From NCBI GenBank assembly GCA_030068145.1, contig JAPJBO010000890.1, forward strand, positions 1 to 64,000: a stretch of DNA of 64,000 nucleotides, read 5' to 3'. The position numbers were made by a program, and so were the translations under genes. Below are positions 20,963 through 31,700 of the stretch, one piece after another (the first letter of the stretch is position 1; every line of letters starts with the position of its first letter). The notes under the pieces were generated by a model, which was given only the letters and a program-made list of their open reading frames with translations, made no database searches and had not been told where the DNA came from. Source of the stretch: Diplonema papillatum (lineage: Eukaryota; Euglenozoa; Diplonemea; Diplonemida; Diplonemidae).

Positions 20963-21849
20963 TAAAAAAGAAAAGAAAGTTCCGGAGGTTTGACTCGTAA
21001 GGGGTGGGGGGGGATGCGAGAACGTGCTTGGAATGGCTACCTCCACCACCGTACCGGTCTGCAGACAACACCCAGCGGCGTGAGTCTGGTCTGCCAGGCG
21101 GCTGTTCGCAGCCTCGCCACAGCCAAGACCACCCATGATATGTACGAGAGCACAGGAGCTCCTCAGGGCAGTGATGATAGCATACATTTGACAGACGTGC
21201 AACCCGTGGACTTTGTTTCCCGACGACCCGGTCCGTACACATCATAGACTGTTGTTGACGTGTCTGCTGGTCACGAGCAACAAGTAGAAGAAGAATTATT
21301 CCGCTAGACCCTCCTCTCGCATACAATTTCCGCTATTAACGTCCGAAAAACGTAAATACTGTATACGAGTTTGGTACCGGAATTTAGCCGACGCTGTAAA
21401 TTATACACGGTATGTAGGTATGGAAATTATATGCGGAGTGTGGGGGATCTACTTCCTGTCTGGTCCTCCTAGGCGCAGGGAGCTGCCAGCACGGTCCCCC
21501 GTCCAATGTTCCCTCACATGCTGCGGCACCGCGGCCAGGAAACCCTTGCCGTCATTCCACCTTTTTCACCGTCCTCGCATGCGTCCCTCCTTTCCTTTAT
21601 GACAACAGCATTCCGCACAGAAGACGTGCGCTTTTGCCGACGTGTTCGTTTGTTTTTCTTTTCGTGTGCGCCGTCTGAACCCTTTTGGGTCAAGCTCGTG
21701 GCCTGAGTGTTCGCAAGCAGATCCAACACGCCAGACTCGAATACTCAGGGCTTGTCGCCCAACAACAATATATCCTTGTTCCATAGGTCCTCAGCTCGAC
21801 CCCCCAAGACGCACCGAAGGTGCTCAAACAAGTTTGCTTGTGAGAGAGA

Positions 21850-22185
21850 TCCAGCCTCGGAAGCTGGAGTTGAAGAGGGTGCCCAAGCCACACCCGAAAA
21901 GCGGGCTGTGCTACAAACCAAAACGCGTGCAAATCCACACCCGAAAAGCGCGTGGGCCGCTTCTATAACTCCAGCTTTAACTCCAGCTTTAACTCCAGCT
22001 TTAACTCCAGCTTTAACTCCAGCTTTAACTCCAGCTTTAACTCCAGCTTTAACTCCAGCTTTAACTCCAGCTTTAACTCCAGCTTTAACTCCAGCTTTAA
22101 CTCCAGCTTTAACTCCAGCTTTAACTCCAGCTTTAACTCCAGCTTTAACTCCAGCATTAACTCCAGCTTTAACTCCAGCTTGGTT
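21850..22185 (+). repeat. MITE fragment whose end has expanded into a 12-bp minisatellite
   Basis: 21850-21966 is the left part of the CTCAGAAGCTG MITE. In place of the right end there are about 18 copies of AACTCCAGCTTT (21967-22185). The unit equals the sequence just inside the terminus of other copies (ACTCCAGCTTCTGAG), so the array probably grew from that terminus by slippage. Confidence 0.85.
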
Positions 22186-22189
22186 AGAT

Positions 22190-23340
22190 ATAGCCACCTG
22201 TTGCTTCAAATGCGCCGACCAATCTGGACACCACGAAGTCAAAAGGCCCGATCTACCGGTACCTTTGCGAGATTCGCATGTTTTGAGAAGAGATGCGTAG
22301 TTTTGTGTCGAAGAAAAGAAAGGCAAAGAAGAACACACACGCACACACAAAAAAAAAAAAGCAGAAATGAAGAAACGGCGCGTAGTTCTGTTTTAGTCTC
22401 GTCGAAAGAAAACAAAAAAAGAAAGTAGGGCCGGTTGTACTTATCCCTGCCCTGGCACGAACGACACTTGCCGGGTGATGAGCGGAACGTGAATCGGTTC
22501 GTGAACTTTTGATTGCGGTTTCCGGCAAAGCCGGAATCTCCCTCCGATCCAACGTGCCGTGGCACGCCGGTACACTTGCCGTGCTCAGGTCAGGGCCCTG
22601 GAGGAACTAAACGCCCTGGTAAAAATGAAAGGATATGAGGCGTTTTCGCACGAACTCCGGGTTTGAAAAAAAGCCCGCCTTGCCACCCTAGGTCATCCGA
22701 GTGTCCCGATGAGTGTCCCCGTGTCAATACCACGACTGCAACAGGCATGCACAGCGCCGGGCGCTAGCGTCTGACATGAGCATGCGCGACGCAGCTGTGT
22801 CTTAAAGGGGAATGGGATGAGAGGCATCGGCGCAATCTGTCAAATGATCACACCACCTTCTGCCGCCAAGCGAGAGCTGCGTATACACACGCAGTCGGGG
22901 TGGCCATGATCGATGGAGGGGAGAACATCACCCAGCTGTCTCCGGAAACTGCAGAGATGTGTCAGAGGAGGCGAAATCGCGGGTTTGCCACCGGACGCGC
23001 ACGTCGGTCAGCGCCGTCAAAGGACGACTCGTTCACTCTGCGTAGTGACTGTGCGGAGGTGAAACTACTGCGGTCTGAGCCTCCAACGGCTTGCACTCTA
23101 TCAAAGGACAAAGAAAGTTGCCAAGTGCATTACTGGCAAAATGGGGGACTCGTCCCCCCCTTGAGCACCTTTCACACGGGGACCTAATCCCCTTCGTTGG
23201 GCACTTTTTCTTCGCGTGTTCACTCTGCGCAGTGACAGAGTGTGCCGAGCCACACCCAACGAGCACACGCCGCACGCCTCCGGATGCTGGTCGACAGACG
23301 ACTCTCGCCGCTACGGGGGGCATAGTAGTGGAATGCTTAG
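22190..23340. other. intergenic, nothing assigned
   Basis: Only a short ORF (22900-23187) without recognisable domain or splice sites is seen, plus A-rich tracts. Confidence 0.5.
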
Positions 23341-23915
23341 GCGTACCAACTCGGGTGTGGAGCCGCAGATCCTCTAACCCACAAATTTCTGTGTCGGTTT
23401 CTAACCCCTCTCGACAGGCGTCGGAGGCACGGGCCTTCCTCCTGGGAGGCGCGGGATGCATCCCAGGACTTTGCCTCATCAAAGAGGCTCTCAACAGCAG
23501 CAGCAGCACCAGCAGTGTCAATCCGCTGACGGGGGGCATAGTAGTGGAATGCTTAGGCGGTTCTGTCGCCGCCTTTCATGCATGTTTAATGCTAACACCG
23601 AGTCTTCTTCGGAGATCTTGGGAGAAGACGTGTGGAAACGGGGGTTTGCCTAGAGGCTAAACCCCCGTATTCGCCCGAAAAAGGGGAGAAAAGGAAGGGA
23701 GCGCAAGACCCCTTCTCTGTTGGGGATGAACCCTTGAGGGGCTGCCCCTCTCGCTTTTTATTTTTACCGCGGTGCCAGGGAAAGCCTGCTACACGGGAGC
23801 CAAGCTTCACGTGTTCGGCGGTACTGCCGAGCCACGGGCCTACGGGTCAAGTGGCTTCCGATTTCCCAAACTAAAGCATCAAGGCTTGGCGCACCTTGGG
23901 GCTTGGCGCTCGCGC
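23341..23915 (+). repeat. 575-bp duplicated block, copy 1
   Basis: It is almost identical to 26495-27070 in direct orientation, from GCGTACCAACTCGGG to GGCTTGGCGCTCGCGC. It includes an inverted pair GGGGGTTTGCCTAGAGGC / GCTAAACCCCCGT. Parts recur at 17661-17905, and the GTTTGCCTAGAGGC motif recurs at 25067 and 63600. Confidence 0.95.
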
Positions 23916-24344
23916 CGCTCCACATGTGGCGGCAAAAGTGTCCCCCTTGGCAGCCAACCACCGCCCACGACGGCTTCCATATCATGCAGCACTGAAAGCG
24001 CAAAATGTCGCGAAGTACTACTGCGATGAAAGGTTTGACCGGCCGGGGTCTATAATATAGGGGCCCACCTGGGCCCACCTGGGCCTATTCGTGGGCCTTC
24101 AGAGACCCCTTTACCTCGACTCAGCCCGCCAAAAACCGTTTGGGAACCGTTTTGGGCCACACAAGTGGGGTTTCGGGGCCAGTATGGGGTGACATCAAAT
24201 TTTTTTTATTAGTGCAAAGGGGGGGGGGGGGGGGGTTTGGCATCGTCTCATATGTATACTTGCCAGTTGCTCGGGCGCGCGCAGCTGCGGGGAGAGCGGA
24301 CACCCTAGCTTCTGCCAGGTGGCTCGTCACGGGGGGGAATTGAA

Positions 24345-24500
24345 GAACGTGCTTGGAGTGGGGATGTGCTCAACACCGCACGGGTCCCGTCTGCGCCGGG
24401 TTTCGGGCCTTTAAGCCACGGACACATAAGGCGGACCATCAACAGCGCGGAATCTGAGTGTCTGCAGACAGGACCGCGGTGTGAGTCTGGTTTGCCAGGC
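24345..24500 (+). repeat. dispersed repeat 'GAACGTGCTTGGAATGG', representative copy
   Basis: Copies with the core TGCTCAACACCGCACTGGTC and TTTAAGCCACGGACACATAA lie near 21015, 24345, 25425, 25845, 47935, 49790 (partial) and 53378 (partial). It contains no ORF and is not bounded by visible inverted repeats. Confidence 0.8.
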
Positions 24501-26040
24501 GGCTGTTCGTCTCGTCACAGCCAGGACCACCCGTGCTACCAGAGCACAGGCGAATCCGTCACGAGGGGGAAGGGACGTGCTGTTACGCAGGTGAAGCACA
24601 AAAGCTACTAAGGAGGGAGTTAATTAGTATTAACCACTTCCGGTCGAACTAACTTTAGTCTTTAGTGGTAGGTAATTAAAGAAAGCTCGCGGGTGTCAAG
24701 TTCACGGGCGAGAGGCCAAAGAATGGTCGAAAGTGGTCGCTGTTTGCTTTATTGGAAAGATCTGGCACAGATCTTTGAATTGCGTCCTTCATCGGGCAGA
24801 AATCCTGCTCCGAGCTCTCAACGGATACCTGAGATTTGCCTTGGAGACCCCCCTTTTCCGAAAATAACCCTTCCCCTCCGTCCGTAAGTGGTTAACGGTT
24901 AGTACTAGGGACACAACACGCAGCTTCTGTCGTATAAGAAAATTTCACAAAACCCCAACGTTTAGGTCCGAAAATGGGTCGGTTCGGAGATTTTGGGGTC
25001 ACGATTTCACGCATTGATCACAGATCGCACGAAATATGCAACGTCAAACGAAGAAATGTGAAAACGGGGGGTTTGCCTAGAGGCTTCTCGTGTTATTCTG
25101 CAGATGCTTTGAGCTATATTGTGCCCATTTTTTCATTCGTCTTCTTAACCAGTTGAGTGCGCTAATGGTTAATACTAACATACTGCGTTGCGTAGTACTT
25201 AGCTCCCCTTCAGTAGCTACCCCTCCCCCATGTGTACCGAAAGGACTGTGCTTTGGTAGCAGGCCTGGAGTAGTGAAGCATTTGCCCTCCCCTGTGTTCT
25301 GCCGGCAGACCTAGCCACGCAGGTTTATACCCGGAGAACGCCGGGGGGCCGATGCGTTGCACCACATAAGATGCGGTGGGGGAGGGAGAGGGCGGAAAAA
25401 AAGAGGGGGGATGTAAACTGAACGGTGCTTGGTACGCGCCGTGTCCCGTCTGCACCCGCGTGGTTCGGTCGTTTTCAGCCACGGACACATCAGGTGGACG
25501 TGTCGGAAGTGGATGTCTGCAGACAGGACAGGATGTGAGTCTGGTTACCCAGGTCCCACAGGCAAATCCCTTCGGACTCGCCCAACAACTGGGTGAGTGG
25601 GTGGACAAGGAGGGGAGAGGAGTACGAGGAAGTCAAAATCCAAATTGAAGTCACGCACGGCATTTTGTTGGTCAGAAGAACGCGGATAGGGGTGCAAGGA
25701 TGCAAACTCGTCTCGGGTGGTTGCTGCTGTGGAACGGGCGATTCCGCAGTCGGTCTACGGACACGGGGTGGTCTTCATAGCATGGACTCGGCCGAAAGCT
25801 GCCCTGGTATCTACCAGGGAAGACAGGCCCTGGGGTGAGGGGATTGCAAGAACGTGCTCCTGAATTGGTGCTCAACACCGCCTGGTCCCGTCTGCTCCGT
25901 TTCGGTCCTGTAAGCCACGCCGAAAGCTGCAGCGAACGAATGCAACGATCGATGCATCAAATCTAAGCTTGACGCGATGCAATCTCTGATTCGTCAGAAG
26001 TTTCTTTCCTCTGATCGAGTCTGACAAGAACACCGGGATG

Positions 26041-26300
26041 TTAGTGGTCCCATGTACCGGCGCGGACTACGTTGGCACAGACCCAGAAAGTCTCGAAAAG
26101 GCTGTTCAGATCCAAAAGAAAAGCAAAGACAGGGAAAACGACCGCAAGAAAAAAAAAAAGCAACAAGAAACGCTGCAGGAACCCCAAAGAAAATGGAGAG
26201 AAAGGTGCAGTGGTCGGACATGCCAACTACTGAAAGTCGTGCGTGGCGACGCCGGTTGCGGCGAGAGGGGGATATCCCGGGAGGGGGGAGCTATCAAGTA
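26041..26300 (+). CDS. possible exon, basic coiled coil, unknown
   Basis: An ORF encodes ADYVGTDPESLEKAVQIQKK followed by a Lys-rich run and a Gln/Glu segment. The composition looks coding, but no splice partner or homologue is recognised; the A-rich tract may mislead. Confidence 0.2.
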
Positions 26301-26494
26301 GAAGCAGACGAGAAGTGTGCTGGACAAACACATCCTTTGAGGGCAGTACGAACGTGAACCCAGGAATCCACTCTCCGCTGGCTGCGGGGGGCTGTCAACT
26401 GTCGGCCGACTACTCTCTCGCTGTGCAAGCGTGCGGAGCTTGCGTGCAGACGTCCATGAGGTCATGAACAGACGCAGCTCCGCCGGCATAGCGC

Positions 26495-27070
26495 GCGTAC
26501 CAACTCGGGTGTGGAGCCGCAGATCCACTAACCCACAAATTTCTGTGTCGGTTTCTAACCCCTCTCGACAGGCGTCGGAGGCACGGGCCTTCCTCCTGGG
26601 AGGCGCGGGATGCATCCCAGGACTTTGCCTCATCAAAGAGGCTCTCAACAGCAGCAGCAGCACCAGCAGTGTCAATCCGCTGACGGGGGGCATAGTAGTG
26701 GAAATACTTAGGCGGTTCTGTCGCCGCCCTTCATGCATGTTTAATGCTAACACCGAGTCTTCTTCGGAGATCTTGGGAGAAGACGTGTGGAAACGGGGGT
26801 TTGCCTAGAGGCTAAACCCCCGTATTCGCCCGAAAAAGGGGAGAAAAGGAAGGGAGCGCAAGACCCCTTCTCTGTTGGGGATGAACCCTTGAGGGGCTGC
26901 CCCTCTCGCTTTTTATTTTCACCGCGGTGCCAGGGAAAGCCTGCTACACGGGAGCCAAGCTTCACGTGTTCGGCGGTACTGCCGAGCCACGGGCCTACGG
27001 GTCAAGTGGCTACCGATTTCCCAAACTAAAGCATCAAGGCTTGGCGCACCTTGGGGCTTGGCGCTCGCGC
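26495..27070 (+). repeat. 575-bp duplicated block, copy 2
   Basis: Direct copy of 23341-23915 with about 1% differences; downstream sequence 27071-27162 is shared with 17 kb and not with copy 1. Confidence 0.95.
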
Positions 27071-27164
27071 TGAACACAAGCTCGTCGAGACGGTCAGCCG
27101 CAGGGCAGAGCGGACGGGGTTGTGACTCTGTGCTGCCTCCGACTCAAGCTTTGCAAGCTGTGCT

Positions 27165-28440
27165 TGAGCTTCACGTTCCTGGACCAGGAGCGGCCTTTTT
27201 CTTCTTTCTTCTTCTCTTCACCGCGGTGCAGTGCGCACCTCGTCGGGGGGGCAAAATCTTAGTTTAATGTTTAGGCAGGGACCCTGCCTCTCACGCATGT
27301 TTGATGATAGCATCAAGCCTCTTCGAAGAAAATGTAAACTTAAAAACATACAAAACACGGGTGGGGTAGCAGGGAGTGTAAGACTCCGCAGGTAAGGGAC
27401 AAATCTTGCGGGACTGGTCCTCTTCACTGTTTTTTCACCCTTCAATGTTTTTTCACCACGGTGTGGTGTGCGCCTAAATGTTAGATTTTTGTTCAAGCAG
27501 AACCCCACAGCAGCGCTCTCCCCAATGTGCCCCATAACAGCGCTCTGCCCAATGTGTTCTCGGCTCATCCCGCTTGTACGCGGTATTCATAAATCAGACT
27601 CGTTTGCTACAACTTGGGGACATAATTATACTACGCCAGTCCACCCCCTCCTTATAGACCTGCTGCACAGTGAGATGCAGACCTGATACACCGTGGTGTA
27701 ACGTCGCGCTCCGTAATAGTTTGAAGTGGGAATGCAGAATATCTGTAGCGATGCTCTGCATTAGTCACTGGGTGACTGTCGTACTGTGCCGTGCTTCGCG
27801 ATAGAGTACAGCGGCAGGCAATTACAGGGGACAGGGATGGACCGGCTTACGCGATATAAAGAAGAAGGCGGTCTGGCTTCTTCTGCTGGTGTTTTTGGTT
27901 GCATTTTCCCTCCCTGCTTTGCACAGTTTCCACGTGCTTCCTTTGTCTAGGTTCTCGGTTGCTTGCTGCGCAGCGATGAGCACAGTTAAGGCCGTCACTG
28001 CGTGCTGTTTTTGGGGTTGAAGCCCTTGTTTGATTGAAAGGGTGGTTAGAAGTGGGTCGAATCAAAGCAACAAATTTCCGGATGAGTGACTTGTGGGCAT
28101 ACTGATTTTCTGGACTGGTTTCGAGGTCTGATTTTTGAGCTCAGCTGTCCCTTTGAAACCTTTTGTGCAGTGCTGCCTGGTTTTAAATGTTCGGCAGGAC
28201 GCTGCGATAACGCGCCTTTCGGGCATGTTTGGTATTATCGATGCAAGACTCCGTGAGTGGGAATGACCCCAGGTTTTTGTGTTTTTCCGACGATCCCGAA
28301 TGGGCGTTTTTTTTTTTCTTTTGGATTTGTAAGTTTTTAATCTTTTGTGCGTCGTGGGATCTATCGAAGTCGTTTGGTAACTAACCTCCTTTCCTTTGCT
28401 TTGTTAGCACCCTTGGGTGCTCTTTACTGTATCGTATTTA
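27165..28440. other. intergenic, nothing assigned
   Basis: No domain-bearing ORF is seen. A copy of the CCGACGATCCCG repeat (others near 16310, 20597 and 33700) is at about 28285. Confidence 0.5.
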
Positions 28441-28465
28441 TCTTGTCCGGGCGAGAGTGCACCAC

Positions 28466-28537
28466 CATGGAAGACCCCGTGCGTCTGGAAGTAAGCAACT
28501 ACGGCGACGCGAAGTTCTCTAAAGGGACCACGCCCTG
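28466..28537 (+). CDS. short ORF with good start context, possible first exon
   Basis: CACCATGG starts a 23-residue frame (MEDPVRLEVSNYGDAKFSKG...). A donor-like GAA|GTAAGC lies 24 nt after the start, so it may be exon 1 of a plus-strand gene or nothing. No downstream exon is recognised before the convergent GH5 gene. Confidence 0.2.
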
Positions 28538-28762
28538 AAGACTTGGCTATCGGGGAAGAGAATCCCCACGCGCTTCCCTGCTTGCCTTTGAAGAAGGCCG
28601 CGGAAGTCGACAAGCAGGCGCGATGAAAAAGGTGGGGCAGATGCGGGGGGAAGTCGCTGGTTTGAGGTTTCGAAAAACACTGCTTCAGAGATATGTTCCA
28701 CAGAAATTCTAGAGATTAAGTAAGTGAACTTACACTCTAGTAAATGAAGGGGGGGGCTTGTG

Positions 28763-31700
28763 TCAGATTCTGCGCATTTCGAGGCCCGTCGGCGTCGGCA
28801 CGGTCCGCTCGACTTCGTTACAGAACTGCTTGAAGCGCATGCCCTTGGGGTCCGGGGCATGGTTGCCCTTACGGGCGGCCATGAACCCGATGAAGAGGAG
28901 CAGCAGCGCGCCCGCGATGAGGAGCAGGATGATGGGCAGCGTGAAGAACCCGTCGTCGTCGTCCACCGGCGCGGCCTCCCCCGCCGCGCGGAGCGCCTCT
29001 TTTTCGCAGTCCATCGCCTGGCCCACGGACCGCACGCTAGCGTTGAACACGCACGTGCACACGAAGTCGTGCTGCACGTGCCGCGAGGCGTCGGAACACC
29101 TCGCCACCGCGGCGTCTCCACACGGCGGTGGATTCGCCTCGCACTCGTCGATGTCGCACGACGCGGGCGTGTTGGTCACAGCGTTCGAGCCGTCTCGGCA
29201 CGAACACGTAAATCGGTCGTGCACGTCGCCTTCCAGATCGTCTCGGTGGTCCTCGCAGACCTCTCCATACCCGCAGGGGACATCGGCGCACGGCCCCGTT
29301 CCTCCCTGCGGGGAAGACGGCACCGCCGGCTTGCCTGCGCAGGTCGCCACGTTCACTTTGAGGTAGCTCCGCGCGAAGGACCCGGCGCACGTCGTCCGGT
29401 CCCACGCGGCGGCGCCGCAGGCGCCAGGCGTCAGCACGGACGCGGCTTCGGCCGCATCGCTGTAGCTCCACTGGATCCAGCTGATGCGCTGCTCCGCGAA
29501 GTAGTCGAGGAACCCTTCGGCGACCCCGAGGAGGGGGTCGCCAGTGCCGTCGGCTTTGGTGGTGACCCACTGCGTGACGAAGAGCGGGATGACCGCCGCC
29601 GCCTGCTTGACTCTATTGAGGTAGAACCCGTGGCTCCCCGCGGCGAAGTGGAAGGCGTACATCACGTTCGCTGCGCCTACGATGGGATCCTTCGCCGGAT
29701 CGTGCACGCCCAGGCTCGAATCGGGCGTGCCGACGATCACGACGCCGTCGGCGCCTTCCCCGCGGATGACGGCAAGGATCCGCTCGGCGTACCCCTTCAC
29801 GGCGGCCCACGCGACTCCCGACGGCTGGCTGCAGATTTCGTACAACACGTGCCGCTCCGCTTTGTACGCCCGCGCAACCTCCTTGAAAAACTGCGGGGCC
29901 CCCGCGTACGCCGCGTGGTTCGGGTCCCCCGGCGTCTGCACGTGCCAGTCGACGACGACGTACACCCCGGCTTCCTTGCACCAGCCGACCACATCGTCAA
30001 GGATCGCCATCACCCCTTCAGGATCCGATGCGTACCCAGCGTTCCCCACGGAGACCGCAGCGCGGAAGACGTTGATTCCCCACGTTTTGACCAGGAACTG
30101 GATCGACTCCCTCGTGTGACAGCCCTCGTGCAGGTGCAGGACGTGGCTGCTCATGCCCATCAGCTGGACGGGATCGCCGCGCTCGTCGGTCAGCGCGGTG
30201 CCGGTGACCGACAGCCTCCCGTGGCAGGAGACAAAGTTCGTGTTGTCGATGTTTGGTACGCTCAAAGGGAGACCTTCGGGGAGTTTGCAGTTGTCGTCCG
30301 GGCCTCCTGGCGGAGTAACTGGTCCTGTTGGTGGAGTCCCTGGACCTGTCGGTGGAGTCCCTGGTTCTGTCGGTGGAGTCCCTGGACCTGTCGGTGGAGT
30401 CCCTGGACCAGTTGGTGGCGTGACTGGACCAGTTGGTGGAGTCACTGGACCTGTCGGTGGCGTGACCGGACCTGTCGGTGGAGTCCCTGGTTCTGTCGGT
30501 GGAGTCCCTGGTTCTGTCGGTGGAGTCCCTGGACCTGTCGGTGGAGTCCCTGGACCTGTCGGTGGAGTCCCTGGACCAGTTGGTGGCGTCACTGGACCTG
30601 TCGGTGGTGTTCCTGGTCCTGTCGGTGGAGTCCCTGGTTCTGTCGGTGGAGTCCCTGGACCTGTCGGTGGAGTCCCTGGACCTGTTGGTGGCGTTCCTGG
30701 ACCTGTCGGTGGAGTCCCTGGACCAGTTGGTGGCGTGACTGGACCAGTTGGTGGAGTCACTGGACCTGTCGGTGGAGTCACTGGACCTGTCGGTGGTGTT
30801 CCTGGTCCTGTCGGTGGAGTCCCTGGTTCTGTCGGTGGAGTCCCTGGTTCTGTCGGTGGCGTTCCCGGTCCTGTTGGTGGAGTCCCTGGTTCTGTCGGTG
30901 GAGTCCCTGGACCTGTTGGTGGCGTTCCTGGACCTGTCGGTGGAGTCCCTGGACCAGTTGGTGGCGTGACTGGACCTGTTGGTGGCGTCACTGGACCTGT
31001 CGGTGGCGTTCCCGGTCCTGTTGGTGGAGTCCCTGGTTCTGTCGGTGGAGTCCCTGGACCTGTTGGTGGCGTCCCTGGACCTGTCGGTGGAGTCCCTGGA
31101 CCTGTTGGTGGCGTTCCTGGACCTGTTGGTGGAGTCCCTGGACCTGTTGGTGGCGTCCCTGGACCTGTTGGTGGAGTCCCTGGACCTGTCGGTGGAGTCC
31201 CTGGACCTGTTGGTGGCGTTCCTGGACCTGTCGGTGGAGTCCCTGGACCAGTTGGTGGAGTCACTGGACCTGTCGGTGGAGTCCCTGGACCTGTTGGTGG
31301 AGTCCCTGGACCTGTTGGTGGCGTTCCTGGACCTGTCGGTGGAGTCCCTGGACCAGTTGGTGGCGTGACTGGACCAGTTGGTGGAGTCCCTGGACCTGTC
31401 GGTGGCGTTCCTGGTCCTGTCGGTGGAGTCCCTGGTCCTGTTGGTGGAGTCACTGGACCTGTCGGTGGCGTTCCTGGACCTGTCGGTGGAGTCCCTGGAC
31501 CTGTTGGTGGCGTGACTGGACCTGTTGGTGGAGTCCCTGGTCCGGTCGGTGGAGTCACTGGACCTGTCGGTGGCGTGGCTGGACCTGTCGGTGGAGTCAC
31601 TGGACCTGTCGGTGGAGTTCCTGGACCTGTTGGCGGCGTGACTGGACCTGTTGGCGGAGGAGTTGCTGGTGTTGGTGGGGAGGTCACAGGCAGAGGAGGG

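Noticed and set aside
21707-22428. ORFs with NSSF, TPAL or LELK repeats
   Set aside because: They come from a 12-bp non-coding repeat next to a MITE end; both strands are open.
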